Source of the DNA: Burkholderiales bacterium C2 | GTDB lineage: Bacteria; Pseudomonadota; Gammaproteobacteria; Burkholderiales; Burkholderiaceae_C | Length of the DNA: 64,000 nucleotides | Assembly: GCA_005503085.1 (NCBI GenBank) | Contig: SCOI01000011.1 | Coordinates: forward strand, 62,001-126,000 | Reading direction: 5' to 3' | In this document: positions 17,661 through 30,822 of the stretch, piece after piece | Layout of the letters: each line of letters opens with the position of its first letter | Numbering within the stretch: position 1 is the stretch's first letter | Position numbers and translations under genes: made by a program | The notes under the pieces: model-generated | Databases searched by the model: none | Seen by the model: the letters and a program-made list of their open reading frames with translations, nothing else | Told to the model about the DNA's origin: nothing

Positions 17661-17803
17661 GCCCCTCGCCCCGGGGTGTACCCCGGGCGATCCCCCGAGG
17701 GGATCAAGCCGCCCTTGGGGCGGCCCGGCGGGCGACTTGTTTCGGCCGTGATTGAAAGACGCGGGCACCTGGTGCCCGCTGTTGTATTGCAAGGATTGTT
17801 GCC
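17661..17803. repeat. Hairpin-rich gap between gcvH and gcvP
   Basis: A 143-base non-coding spacer with four inverted repeats: an outer CCCCTCG/CGAGGGG (17662-17668, 17696-17702) around a GC stem (17667-17676, 17681-17689), then GCCGCCC/GGGCGGC (17708-17724), then a perfect GCGGGCACC-T-GGTGCCCGC (17761-17779). None has a proper T-run. It resembles the GC-rich intergenic palindromes scattered in Burkholderiales genomes and could stabilise or process the mRNA. Confidence 0.6.
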
Positions 17804-20695
<2,892 letters not shown>

Positions 20696-20710
20696 GCGAG
20701 GTAGAGCCCG

Positions 20711-22099
<1,389 letters not shown>

Positions 22100-22124
22100 C
22101 GGGGACGGCCCCTAAAATGCCGGC

Positions 22125-22934
22125 ATGACCTCGCCCAACAGCTCCCAGTTCGAAGACTTCATGCGCCATGTCCACGAGCATGGCGCGCACAAGACCGACC
22201 GCACCGGCACCGGCACGCGCAGCGTATTCGGCCACCAGATGCGTTTCGATCTGAGCCAGGGCTTCCCGCTGGTGACGACCAAGAAGGTGCATCTGAAGTC
22301 CATCATCCTGGAGCTGTTGTGGTTTCTGCGCGGCGACTCCAACGTCAAATGGCTGCAGGAACGCGGCTGCACGATCTGGGACGAATGGGCCCGCGAGGAC
22401 GGTGACCTGGGCCCGGTCTACGGCGTGCAGTGGCGCAGCTGGCCGACGCCGGACGGCGGCCATATCGACCAGATCGCCGAGGTCGTGAAGACCCTCAAGA
22501 GCAATCCCGATTCGCGCCGCATCATCGTCAGCGCCTGGAATGTGGCCGATCTGGGCAAGATGGCCCTGATGCCCTGCCATGCCTTCTTCCAGTTCTATGT
22601 GGCCGAGGGCAAGCTGTCCTGCCAGCTCTACCAGCGCAGCGCCGACATCTTCCTCGGCGTGCCCTTCAATATCGCCAGCTATGCGCTCCTGACCCAGATG
22701 CTGGCCCAGCAATGCGATCTGGCGCTGGGCGACTTCGTCTGGACCGGCGGCGATTGCCATATCTACAGCAATCACGAGGAGCAGGTGCGCACCCAGCTGG
22801 AGCGCGCGCCCCTCCCCTACCCGCAGATGCGCATCAAGCGCCGCCCGGCCTCGATCTTCGATTACGAGCTCGAGGATTTCGAGCTGCTGGACTACCAGCA
22901 CCATCCGGCGATCAAGGCACCTGTGGCTGTATGA
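22125..22934 (+). CDS. thyA: Thymidylate synthase
   Basis: 269 residues, ThyA type. Methylates dUMP to dTMP using methylene-tetrahydrofolate, giving dihydrofolate. The catalytic cysteine is in [12 protein letters not shown]; other marks are [18 protein letters not shown], the [10 protein letters not shown] arginine pair, and [21 protein letters not shown]. Starts 25 bases after sdaA. A TAAAAT hexamer at 22113-22118 could be a -10 for its own near-leaderless transcript, but no good -35 is seen. Confidence 0.97.
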   Translation: MTSPNSSQFEDFMRHVHEHGAHKTDRTGTGTRSVFGHQMRFDLSQGFPLVTTKKVHLKSIILELLWFLRGDSNVKWLQERGCTIWDEWAREDGDLGPVYGVQWRSWPTPDGGHIDQIAEVVKTLKSNPDSRRIIVSAWNVADLGKMALMPCHAFFQFYVAEGKLSCQLYQRSADIFLGVPFNIASYALLTQMLAQQCDLALGDFVWTGGDCHIYSNHEEQVRTQLERAPLPYPQMRIKRRPASIFDYELEDFELLDYQHHPAIKAPVAV

Positions 22935-23488
22935 ACATGCCCCCCGTCCGCGAGTACCCGGACGGCCCCCCAGGGGGGCTGAGCGATGTAATCCTGATCG
23001 CCGCCGTCGCCGAAGGCGGCGCCATCGGCAGAAACAACGAGCTGCTGGTGCGCCTGCCCGAGGACATGGCCCGCTTCAAGGCCTTGACGATGGGGCATGC
23101 TGTCATCATGGGCCGCAAGACCTGGGATTCGATCCCGCCGCGCTTTCGGCCGCTGGTGGGCCGGCGCAATCTGGTGCTGAGCCGCCAGCAAGACCTGACA
23201 CTGGACGGCGGCGAAGTCCACACCTCGCTGGACGCCGCGCTGGCAGCCTGCGCCGGCGCGGACCAGGTTTTCGTGATGGGCGGCGCCGAGATCTATGCGC
23301 TGGCCCTGCCCCGGGCGACCGGGCTGGAGCTGACCGAGATCGCCGCGCGCTTCGACGACGCCGATGCCTTCTTCCCCGTCTGGGACGCCAGCCACTTCGA
23401 CTGCCTGGCCCGCCAGCCGCAGCGCAGTGCCCAAGGCCTGGCCTACGATTTCGCCAGCTACCGACGCCGACCGTCCGGCGCGCCCTGA
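22931..23488 (+). CDS. folA: Dihydrofolate reductase with an unusual N-terminal extension
   Basis: 185 residues from ATG 22931, overlapping the thyA stop (ATGA). Reduces the dihydrofolate made by ThyA. The DHFR body begins at [20 protein letters not shown] (about residue 20), with [15 protein letters not shown] and [15 protein letters not shown] following. Normal DHFRs begin almost directly at this strand, and no in-frame start codon lies close to it, so residues 1-19 are an extension encoded by a double hairpin (22943-22979). Confidence 0.94.
   Translation: MNMPPVREYPDGPPGGLSDVILIAAVAEGGAIGRNNELLVRLPEDMARFKALTMGHAVIMGRKTWDSIPPRFRPLVGRRNLVLSRQQDLTLDGGEVHTSLDAALAACAGADQVFVMGGAEIYALALPRATGLELTEIAARFDDADAFFPVWDASHFDCLARQPQRSAQGLAYDFASYRRRPSGAP
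22943..22979 (+). repeat. Double hairpin inside the folA start region
   Basis: CCGTCCG (22944-22950, stem to CGGACGG 22959-22965) is followed by GCCCCC-CAG-GGGGGC (22965-22979). The stems lie 12-48 bases after the folA ATG and are translated as the odd N-terminus. They resemble the intergenic GC palindromes at 17661-17803 and 63669-63697. Confidence 0.55.
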
Positions 23489-23507
23489 GCCCCACGAGCC
23501 GCCGCCG

Positions 23508-24470
23508 ATGACGACCGCCGCCCCTGCCCTTTTCGTCATCTTCAACCGGGGCTCGGGCCATGGCGAGGCGGCCGAGCTGCAATCCGCCATCGAGTTGGCC
23601 TGCCGGGAAGCCGGCCGCGAGCTGCATCTGCAGGCCGTCAGTGATCCGCGCCAGATCCACCGCATCGCCCGCGAGACGGTGCAGCGGGCGCAGGCGGTGC
23701 GCGGCATCGTCGTGGCCGCCGGCGGCGACGGCACGATCAATGCGGTGGCCCAGGCGGTGCTGGGCAGCGGCTGTGCCTTCGGCGTGCTGCCGCGCGGCAC
23801 CTTCAACTATTTCAGCCGCACCCATGGCATACCGGCCGAGCTCGACGCCGCGCTGCAGGTGCTGCTGCGCGAAAGCCCGCAGCCGGTGCAGGTGGGCCTG
23901 GTCAACGACCGGGTCTTTCTGGTCAATGCCAGCCTGGGCCTGTACCCGAAGCTGCTGGAGGACCGCGAGTACTGGAAAAGGCAGCTGGGCCGCAGCCGGC
24001 CGGTGGCCTTTCTCGCCGGCTTGCTGACCCTGATGCAGGGCCATAGCAATCTGCGCCTGAGCATCGAGCTGCGCGGCACGACCCATGAGATACGCACCCC
24101 GACCCTGTTCGTCGGCAATAACGCGCTGCAGATGGAGCAGATCGGCCTGCCCGAGGCCCAGGCCATCGATGCCGGCCAGCTGGCCGGCATCACCTTGCGG
24201 CCGCTGGGCCGCTGGGCCCTGCTGGGCCTCTTGCTGCGCGGCGCGCTGGGCCGGCTCGGCGAGGCCTCGCAGCTGTTCAACTTTTCGTTCGGCTGCCTGA
24301 CCGTGCGCGCCTCGCGGCGCTTCGGCCTGGGCCGCATCAAGCTGGCCACGGATGGCGAAATCGTCTGGATGAAGCTGCCGCTGCAGTTCCGGGTCGCGCC
24401 CGAGCCCCTGCTGCTGATACGCCCGCCAGGCCCGGCGGCCGAGCGGGCTGCCGAGCCGGGGGCGCGATGA
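23508..24470 (+). CDS. Diacylglycerol kinase catalytic-domain (DAGK/YegS-like) lipid kinase
   Basis: 320 residues from ATG 23508. N-terminal ATP-binding domain with FNRGSGHG (near residue 12) and VVAAGGDGTINAVAQAVL, then LPRGTFNYFSR, the DAGK/YegS/LCB5 signature series. These enzymes phosphorylate lipids such as diacylglycerol or sphingoid-like substrates at the membrane face. The true substrate is not evident. Nineteen bases after folA and overlapping the next gene by four bases. Confidence 0.85.
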   Translation: MTTAAPALFVIFNRGSGHGEAAELQSAIELACREAGRELHLQAVSDPRQIHRIARETVQRAQAVRGIVVAAGGDGTINAVAQAVLGSGCAFGVLPRGTFNYFSRTHGIPAELDAALQVLLRESPQPVQVGLVNDRVFLVNASLGLYPKLLEDREYWKRQLGRSRPVAFLAGLLTLMQGHSNLRLSIELRGTTHEIRTPTLFVGNNALQMEQIGLPEAQAIDAGQLAGITLRPLGRWALLGLLLRGALGRLGEASQLFNFSFGCLTVRASRRFGLGRIKLATDGEIVWMKLPLQFRVAPEPLLLIRPPGPAAERAAEPGAR

Positions 24471-25252
24471 GCACGCTGCTGCTGCAGATCTCCGACACCC
24501 ATTTCGGCACTGAGCGGGCGCCGGTGGTCGCGGCGCTGGAGCGGCTCGCGCAGGCCCTGCGCCCCGATGTGCTGCTGCTCAGCGGCGACATCACGCAGCG
24601 CGCCACGCCGGCCCAGTTCAGCGCCGCCCGCGCCTTTGTCGAGCGGCTGCGGGTGCCCCATGTGCTGGCCATCCCCGGCAACCACGACATCTCGCTGTTC
24701 AACCCGCTGGCCCGGCTGCTCTGGCCCTACCGGCGCTACAGCCAGGCCTTTGGCAGCGAGCTGGAACCGCAGTTCGAGAACGCCGAGGCCTTGGTGCTGG
24801 CGCTCAACACGACGCGCTGGTGGCGCCACAAGCACGGTGAGCTCTCCGAGGCGCAGATCGAGCGTGTCGCGCGGCGGCTGCAGGCAGCCTCGCCCGCGCA
24901 GTGCCGCATTGTGATGGTGCACCAGCCGCTGGCCGTGACCCAGGCGAGCGACCTGAACAACCGGCTGCGCGGCCACCAGGCGGCGCTGCGCCGCTGGGCC
25001 GAGGCCGGGGCGGACCTGATCGTCGGCGGCCATATCCACCTGCCTTTTGTCTTGCCGCTGCAGCCGCCAGAGACCGGGCTGGCGCGGCCGCTGTGGGCCG
25101 TGCAGGCCGGCACCGCGGTCAGCGCCCGGCTGCGGCCCGGCGCGGGCAACTCGGTCAATCTGATCCGGCTGCCGCAACGGGTTGTCGAGCGCTGGGACTT
25201 CGATGAGGGCGCGTTGCGCTTCGAGCAGGTCCGCATCGATCCGGTCGGCTGA
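24467..25252 (+). CDS. Calcineurin-like metallophosphoesterase
   Basis: 261 residues. Contains all metal-binding blocks: QISDTHFGTE, LLLSGDITQRA, AIPGNHDISL, MVHQPLAV and VGGHIHLPF. Cytoplasmic, no signal peptide; it fits the CpdA-like/YaeI-like metallophosphoesterases but lacks features to choose a substrate. The ATG overlaps the stop of the lipid-kinase gene (ATGA), so the two are probably translated together and may act in one lipid pathway (a pairing seen in related genomes; inference). Confidence 0.87.
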   Translation: MSTLLLQISDTHFGTERAPVVAALERLAQALRPDVLLLSGDITQRATPAQFSAARAFVERLRVPHVLAIPGNHDISLFNPLARLLWPYRRYSQAFGSELEPQFENAEALVLALNTTRWWRHKHGELSEAQIERVARRLQAASPAQCRIVMVHQPLAVTQASDLNNRLRGHQAALRRWAEAGADLIVGGHIHLPFVLPLQPPETGLARPLWAVQAGTAVSARLRPGAGNSVNLIRLPQRVVERWDFDEGALRFEQVRIDPVG

Positions 25253-25267
25253 GCCAGCTCAAAGAAA

Positions 25268-25287
25268 TACTGTATTTATAATCAGTA
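25268..25287 (+). promoter_or_regulatory. LexA (SOS) box with an embedded -10
   Basis: TACTGTATTTATAATCAGTA matches the LexA operator TACTG-(TA)5-CAGTA at both ends, with CTG and CAG ten bases apart. A perfect TATAAT (25277-25282) lies inside, so bound LexA would block the promoter. The next start codon is 27 bases downstream. The AT-rich island is striking against the GC-rich background. Confidence 0.85.
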
Positions 25288-25313
25288 TTTACATCACTTC
25301 CTCCGCAGCCGCC

Positions 25314-26108
25314 ATGGCCGAGCTCGCCCTGAACCGCGTCCACCGCAGCCGTCTGACCCAGATCTGGCGCTCGGCGGGCTGGCCTTGCAAGGACGGCATC
25401 GAGCTCGATCTGCTGGCGGCCGGCATGCTGGCGCAGCAGCTCTCGCCCGAGGGCCGCGAGACGCTGCGGCTGACCGAGGCCGGCATCGCCTGGCTGGCCC
25501 AGCAGCGCCAGCAGCAGCAACGCCCGCTCAGCGCCCATGACCGCCTGGCCCAGCGCTTCGCCGAGGAACTGCTGGCCGAGGGACGCATCGTCTGGCATGA
25601 GCTGTCGCTGCGCGCGCTGATCGCCAGCGAACCGGTCGCGGCGGACGACAAGCCGCCGCTGTGGGACGAGGCCGAGCCACCACCGCCCTCGCTGAAGAAC
25701 AGCTGGCGCATGGCCCGCCCCGACCTGTTCTCGGTGCGCAACACCTCGGTCGAGGCCTATCTGCGGCCCCAGGTGCACGAGATCAAGTTCAGCCGCGCCG
25801 ACCTGCTGTCCGACCTGCGCCATGCGGCCAAGCGCCAGGCCTATGAATGGCTGTGCTGCGAGTGCTTCTATGTGTTTCCGGCCGGTGTCGCCCAGCCCAA
25901 TGAGATCCCCGAGCAGTTCGGCATCTGGGTGCTGCAGGGCAGCCTGGCCGACGGCCGCTTCGAGCTGCTGCGGCCGGCCCGGCATTGCAGCCGCAGCCTG
26001 CCCTTCGCGGTCTGGCTGGCGCTGGCCAAGGCGACACCGCTGCACAGCGAGCGCGAGGGCCTGCAGGCCCGGCTGGGCGAGGATGACGCCGCGCCGGAGC
26101 TGCCGTGA
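25314..26108 (+). CDS. SOS-regulated PD-(D/E)XK nuclease-like protein (MmcB-like)
   Basis: 264 residues from ATG 25314, the first start after the LexA box. Residues 1-~65 look like a winged helix (HRSRLTQIWRSAGWPCKDGI ... LRLTEAGIAWLA). From ~120 on there is a restriction-endonuclease-like fold: RPDLFSV supplies the Asp and VHEIKFSRADLLSDLRHAAK supplies the E-x-K, followed by YEWLCCECFYVFPAG. The second part resembles MmcB-type DNA repair proteins. The stop overlaps the GTG start of the helicase gene, so the two form a two-gene damage-response operon. Activity is inferred. Confidence 0.65.
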   Translation: MAELALNRVHRSRLTQIWRSAGWPCKDGIELDLLAAGMLAQQLSPEGRETLRLTEAGIAWLAQQRQQQQRPLSAHDRLAQRFAEELLAEGRIVWHELSLRALIASEPVAADDKPPLWDEAEPPPPSLKNSWRMARPDLFSVRNTSVEAYLRPQVHEIKFSRADLLSDLRHAAKRQAYEWLCCECFYVFPAGVAQPNEIPEQFGIWVLQGSLADGRFELLRPARHCSRSLPFAVWLALAKATPLHSEREGLQARLGEDDAAPELP

Positions 26109-28390
26109 GCGAAGCGCTGCCGCCGACTCGCTACCGCGTCGCGGTGCGCGAGCTCTGCGAGTTCACCGCCAAGCAGGGCAGCCTGGACCTGCGCTTCACG
26201 CCGGCGCCGACCGCGCTGGAAGGCATGGCCGGCCATGCCCTGGTGGCCGAGCGCCGCGGCGAGGGTTACCGCGCCGAGCTGAGCCTCAGCGGCGACTACC
26301 AAAGCCTGCAGGTGCGCGGCCGGGCCGATGGCTATCAGCCCAGGCTGCAGCGCCTGGAGGAGATCAAGACCTACAAGGGCCGGCTGCAAGACCAGCCCGA
26401 ATCGCACCGCCGGCTGCACTGGGCCCAGGCCAAGATCTACGGCTGGCTGCTGTGCCAGCAGGAGGGGCTGGACGAGCTGGAGGTGGCCCTGGTTTACTTT
26501 CACGTCGGCAGCCAGCAGGAAACCCTGCTCAGCGAACGCTGCAGCGCCGCCGCGCTGCGCCTGCACTTCGAGCAGCATTGCGAGCGCTTCCTGGCCTGGG
26601 CCAAGCAGGAACTGGCGCACCGCCAGGCCCGCGACACGGCGCTGCAGGCGCTGCAGTTTCCCTTCGGCGAGTTCCGCGCCGGCCAGCGCCAGCTGGCCGA
26701 GGCCGTCTACCGCGCGGCCCAGGGCGGCCGCTGCCTGCTGGCCGAGGCGCCCACCGGCATCGGCAAGACCGCCGGCACCTTGTTCCCCTTGCTGAAGGCC
26801 GTGCCCACCCAGCGCCTGGACAAGATCTTCTTTCTGGCCGCCAAGACCTCGGGCCGTCAGCTCGCACTGGACGCGCTGCAGGCCCTGGACGCGCCGGGCC
26901 TGCGCCGGCTCGAGATGGTGGCGCGCGACAAGGCCTGCGAGCACCCGGACAAGGCCTGCCATGGGGATGCCTGCCCGCTGGCGCTGGGCTTTTACGACCG
27001 GCTGCCGGCGGCCCGCGCGGCCGCCGTGGCGCAGTCGGGAGCGCTGGACCAGGCCCGGGTGCGCGAGCTGGCGCTGCAGCACCAGGTCTGCCCCTACTAC
27101 CTGAGCCAGGAACTGGCGCGCTGGGCCGATGTCGTGGTGGGCGACTACAACTACTACTTCGATCTCGGTGCCCTGCTGCACGGCCTGGCCCAGGCCAATC
27201 AGTGGCGGGTCGGCCTGCTGGTCGACGAGGCCCACAACCTGGTCGAGCGCGGCCGCAAGATGTACACGGCCGAGTTGCTGCCCGACAGCCTGGCCCAGGC
27301 GCGCCGCTCGCCGGCCGCGCGCGCCCAGCCGGCACTGAAGAAGGCGCTGGACAAGCTGGCCCGCGCCTGGCGCGCGCTCGACAAGGCCCAGGCCGAGCCC
27401 TACCGTGTCTACGAGGCCATGCCCGAGCCCCTGCTGAGTGCGCTGCAGGCCTGTAGCGGCGCCATCACCGAGCATTTCAGCGAACACCCGGCCGAGTCCG
27501 ACGCGGCCTTGCAGACCTTTTACTTCGAGGCCCTGCACTGGGGCCGCATGGCCGAGCTGCTGGACAGCCATTCGCTGGTCGATCTGAGCCGGCCTGCCAC
27601 GGCCGCCGCGGCTGGGAACTCGACCCTGTGCATCCGCAACATCGTGCCCGCGCCCTTTCTGCGCCCGCGGCTGGAGGCGGCCCACACCAGCACGCTGTTC
27701 TCGGCCACGCTGCAGCCGCGCCCCTACTACGCCGACCTGCTGGGCCTGCCCGAGACCCATGCGGTGCTGCAGGTCGGCTCGCCCTTTGACGCGGCCCAGC
27801 TGCAGGTGCACATCAGCCGCGCGATCTCGACCCGCTACCCGGACCGCCGGGCCTCGCTGGCCCCGATCGCCGCGCTGATCGCGCGGCAGTATGCGGATCA
27901 GCCCGGCAACTACCTGGCCTTCTTCAGCAGCTACGACTATCTGCAGCAGGTGGCCGAGCTGCTGGCGCGCGAGCAGCCGCAGCTGCCGATCTGGACCCAG
28001 TCGCGCCGCATGCTGGAGGCCGAGCGCCAGCAGTTCCTGGCCCGCTTTGCCGAGGATGGCGCCGGCATCGGTTTCGCGGTGCTGGGCGGGGCCTTCTCCG
28101 AAGGCATAGACCTGCCAGGCCGGCGCCTGATCGGCGCCTTTGTCGCGACCCTGGGCCTGCCGCAGATCAATGCCGTCAACGAACAGATCCGCCAGCGCAT
28201 GCAGACCCTGTTCGGCACCGGCTACGACTACACCTATCTGTTCCCGGGCCTGCAGAAGGTCGTGCAGGCGGCCGGCCGGGTGATACGCACGCCCAGCGAC
28301 CGGGGCGTGCTGCACCTGATCGATGACCGCTTCGCTCGGCCCCAGGTGCAGCGCCTGCTGCCGCCCTGGTGGGCGCTCGGGCCGGGCTAG
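26105..28390 (+). CDS. Nuclease-helicase fusion: PD-(D/E)XK (Cas4-like) domain plus DinG/XPD-type helicase
   Basis: 761 residues, GTG start overlapping the upstream stop (GTGA). Residues 1-~190 form a Cas4/RecB-like nuclease domain with GRADGYQ and the catalytic EEIKTYKG. Then a superfamily 2 helicase of the DinG/XPD group: Walker A EAPTGIGKTAGT, DEAH in LLVDEAHNLVERG, late motifs FFSSYDYLQ and VVQAAGRVIRT. Cysteines in KACEHPDKACHGDACPL and QVCPYYL are placed like the XPD iron-sulfur cluster. Likely unwinds damaged DNA and cuts flaps. Its stop overlaps the stop of the convergent SGNH gene. Confidence 0.85.
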   Translation: MSEALPPTRYRVAVRELCEFTAKQGSLDLRFTPAPTALEGMAGHALVAERRGEGYRAELSLSGDYQSLQVRGRADGYQPRLQRLEEIKTYKGRLQDQPESHRRLHWAQAKIYGWLLCQQEGLDELEVALVYFHVGSQQETLLSERCSAAALRLHFEQHCERFLAWAKQELAHRQARDTALQALQFPFGEFRAGQRQLAEAVYRAAQGGRCLLAEAPTGIGKTAGTLFPLLKAVPTQRLDKIFFLAAKTSGRQLALDALQALDAPGLRRLEMVARDKACEHPDKACHGDACPLALGFYDRLPAARAAAVAQSGALDQARVRELALQHQVCPYYLSQELARWADVVVGDYNYYFDLGALLHGLAQANQWRVGLLVDEAHNLVERGRKMYTAELLPDSLAQARRSPAARAQPALKKALDKLARAWRALDKAQAEPYRVYEAMPEPLLSALQACSGAITEHFSEHPAESDAALQTFYFEALHWGRMAELLDSHSLVDLSRPATAAAAGNSTLCIRNIVPAPFLRPRLEAAHTSTLFSATLQPRPYYADLLGLPETHAVLQVGSPFDAAQLQVHISRAISTRYPDRRASLAPIAALIARQYADQPGNYLAFFSSYDYLQQVAELLAREQPQLPIWTQSRRMLEAERQQFLARFAEDGAGIGFAVLGGAFSEGIDLPGRRLIGAFVATLGLPQINAVNEQIRQRMQTLFGTGYDYTYLFPGLQKVVQAAGRVIRTPSDRGVLHLIDDRFARPQVQRLLPPWWALGPG

Positions 28391-29100
28391 AACAGGCCCG
28401 GCGCCTGGGCCTGCAGCTCGCGCAGCCACAGCGCGTAGCCGGCATCGCTGGGGTGGATGCCGTCCTCGGCATGCAGCAGCTCGGCCTGGGCCACAAAGGG
28501 ATCGTCGGCGCGCTCCTTGAAGAGCCGCACATAGCGCACCTCGTGCACGGCGGCCAGCTGGGCCGCCAGCGCATGCAGCTCGCGCGAGCGCTGCGTCATC
28601 CAGCGCGACAGCGGCCAGAAAAAGAACGGCGCATTGCCGACATTGCCGGCCGGCATCAGCACCACCTTGGACGAGCGCTGCTTGGCCAGCGCCAGAATGG
28701 TGTTCAGTTGCTCGCGCATCTGCGGCAGCGAGCTCAGCCGTATCACATCATTGCCGCCGCCCAGTATCAGCAGGCGGTCATAAGACTCGGCACCGACGCG
28801 CAGCTGTGCGGCGATGTCCTCCAGCTTCGCGCCATCGAGCGCCAGATTGCGGATCATCCAGTCCGGGTGCGCACGCCCGATCAGGCCGACCAGGCTCTGC
28901 GCCGGCGCGCTGGCGCCGGTGCCGACCGCCGTGCTGTCCCCCACCACCAGCAAACGCAGGCGCGGGCGCGCCGGGCTGGCCTGGAAACCTTCGAGCACCA
29001 TGCCCGAGGCGGACTCGGCCGCGGCGGAGAGTTCGGTCAGCCCGGCCAGTGACACCAGCAAACCCAGCAGGGTCGGATGCAGCAATCGTCGTCGTTTCAT
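28387..29100 (-). CDS. Secreted SGNH/GDSL-type hydrolase
   Basis: 237 residues from ATG 29100. A signal peptide (LHPTLLGLLVSLAGLTELSAAA) leads into a GDSL-like fold: block I VVGDSTAVGTGA, block III ILGGGNDVIR, block V EDGIHPSDAGYALW with the Asp-x-x-His pair. The family cleaves esters or acyl groups; periplasmic action is implied. The three stop-side bases overlap the helicase stop, so transcripts converge. Confidence 0.85.
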   Translation of the reverse strand: MKRRRLLHPTLLGLLVSLAGLTELSAAAESASGMVLEGFQASPARPRLRLLVVGDSTAVGTGASAPAQSLVGLIGRAHPDWMIRNLALDGAKLEDIAAQLRVGAESYDRLLILGGGNDVIRLSSLPQMREQLNTILALAKQRSSKVVLMPAGNVGNAPFFFWPLSRWMTQRSRELHALAAQLAAVHEVRYVRLFKERADDPFVAQAELLHAEDGIHPSDAGYALWLRELQAQAPGLF

Positions 29101-29319
29101 CTTCTTTCTTGCCAGGCTTGCGAGGCGATCGTTGGAGATGGTCGACACCATAGGGCCTGCCGCGGCGCAGCCCTGTCGGGCGAGCCTGCCCCTCCCTGTA
29201 GTCGCAGCGACCGTGTGAGCACAAGGTCTTGTCCTACAGGCGGCGGTGGGATCGCCTGATCGCCAGCGCTGCCGGCGCGCCGCACAGTCGGCCCACGCCT
29301 CAGACACAGGAGAATCAGA

Positions 29320-30384
29320 ATGAAAAAACTCACGACATTGGCCATGGCCTGCGCCATCGCCCTGACCCAGATGCCCGCCGCGCTGGCCCAGACCACGCCG
29401 TACCGCGCCGTCGCCACCGCACCGCGCATCACCGGTTTCGATGTCGAGCAGGTGCCGCAGCTGAGCCCGGGCACCGAGCTGGGCTTCACGGTCTGGGGCA
29501 CGCCCGGCGCGCAAGCCTCCTTGCAGATCGACGGCGCGCAGCGGCCGCTGAGCCTGATCGAGACCGGGCCCGGCGTCTACAAAGGCGTCTACACCATCAG
29601 CCAGCGCGACCGCCTGCAGCCCAATGCCCAGGTCAGCGCCAATCTGCGCAATGGCAACAAGGTCGGCTCGGCCGTGCTCGACGAGGTGCTGCAAAGCGGC
29701 TGGCAGACGGGCGCGGCCGCGGACGCCGGCGGCGCGCCGGTGATCGAACGTTTCGAGGTGCGCCATGGCGGCGATCGCAAGGCCGGCAACCAGCTGCACT
29801 TCACGCTGCGCGGCACGCCCGGCGGCCGTGCCGTCGTGCGCCTGGTCGGCGCCCAGGAACGTTTCCGTCTCGACGAAGGCCGGCCCGGCCAGTACGCCGG
29901 CGTCTACACGATACGCGACAGCGACCGCCTGAACCCGAGCAATCCCATCGTCGCCCGCTTGAAGGTCGGCGACCGCAGCACCAGCACCACGCTGGAGAAC
30001 GCGCTCGATGCCAAGCGGCTGAGCAGCCTGCGTCCCGCTCTGGCCTGCTCCGACTGCGCCACCGTGCTGGCGGTGAACCGGGTCGAGGTCGAGGGTGACG
30101 GCAGCTATGTCGGCGGCGCGGTGGCCGGCGGCCTGTTGGGCGCGGTGCTGGGCAGCCAGGTCGGCAAGGGCAGCGGACGCACCGCCGCCCAGGTGGTCGG
30201 CACGGTGGGCGGCGCGGTGCTGGGTCGGGAGATCCAGAAGCGCGGCGACAAGAAGCAGGTCTACGAGGTGCAGCTGCGCCTGCAGGATGGCAGCCAGCAG
30301 ATGCTCAGCTTCGACAACCCGCCCGACTTCAAGGCCGGCGACAAGGTCCGGCTGCGCGACGGCCAGCTCAGCCCGCAAACCTGA
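29320..30384 (+). CDS. Exported glycine-zipper 2TM-domain protein
   Basis: 354 residues. Signal peptide cut at PAALAQ. Two similar ~75-residue beta-rich repeats follow (ITGFDVEQVPQLSPGTELGF ... GVYTISQRDRLQPNAQV and IERFEVRHGGDRKAGNQLHF ... GVYTIRDSDRLNPSNPI), then a glycine zipper YVGGAVAGGLLGAVLGSQVG ... VGTVGGAVLGREI as in SlyB/17-kDa surface antigen proteins. Such zippers insert in the outer membrane. A good Shine-Dalgarno (AGGAGAATC) precedes the ATG. Function unknown. Confidence 0.8.
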   Translation: MKKLTTLAMACAIALTQMPAALAQTTPYRAVATAPRITGFDVEQVPQLSPGTELGFTVWGTPGAQASLQIDGAQRPLSLIETGPGVYKGVYTISQRDRLQPNAQVSANLRNGNKVGSAVLDEVLQSGWQTGAAADAGGAPVIERFEVRHGGDRKAGNQLHFTLRGTPGGRAVVRLVGAQERFRLDEGRPGQYAGVYTIRDSDRLNPSNPIVARLKVGDRSTSTTLENALDAKRLSSLRPALACSDCATVLAVNRVEVEGDGSYVGGAVAGGLLGAVLGSQVGKGSGRTAAQVVGTVGGAVLGREIQKRGDKKQVYEVQLRLQDGSQQMLSFDNPPDFKAGDKVRLRDGQLSPQT

Positions 30385-30399
30385 ACGCCGGAGTCCAGC

Positions 30400-30822
30400 A
30401 TGACACAGCACACAAGCCTCGTTTCACTGGCCATGAGCCTGAGCCTGCTGCTGGCCGCTGCGACGGCCGGCGCCGCCCCAGCGAGCGCCCACAGCACGTC
30501 CAGTGCCCAGTCCAGGTACAGGGCCGAGCGGGCCGTCTGCCTGGAGGGCCGCAGCAGCCAGAGCCGCGAGACCTGTCTGAAGGAGGCCGGCGCGGCCCTG
30601 GCCGAGGCGCGCCGCGGCCAGCCGGGCACGCAGGTCCAGCCCGACTATCTGGCCAATGCGCTGGCGCGCTGCGAGCGCGTGCCCGCAGCCGAACGGGTCG
30701 ACTGCGAGCGGCTGGTGCGCGGCCAGGGCAGCAGCAGCGGCAGCGTCACCGAAGGGGCGATCGTGCGCCAGCTCATCACCAAATCGGTCGCGCCGGCGGC
30801 CAGCGCCGCCTCGGCACCGTGA
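30400..30822 (+). CDS. Small exported protein of unknown function
   Basis: 140 residues; signal peptide ends near ATAGAAPA. The mature protein has four cysteines (AVCLEG, ETCLKEAG, ARCERVP, VDCERLV) in two similar pairs, so disulfides are likely, and an Ala/Ser-rich tail. Starts 16 bases after the glycine-zipper gene, likely co-transcribed. Family not recognised. Confidence 0.7.
   Translation: MTQHTSLVSLAMSLSLLLAAATAGAAPASAHSTSSAQSRYRAERAVCLEGRSSQSRETCLKEAGAALAEARRGQPGTQVQPDYLANALARCERVPAAERVDCERLVRGQGSSSGSVTEGAIVRQLITKSVAPAASAASAP

Noticed and set aside
28387-30411. A 674-codon minus-strand frame spanning the SGNH gene and the glycine-zipper gene
   Set aside because: Only the last 237 codons, from the ATG at 29100 with a signal peptide, are real; the rest is antisense to a clear gene.
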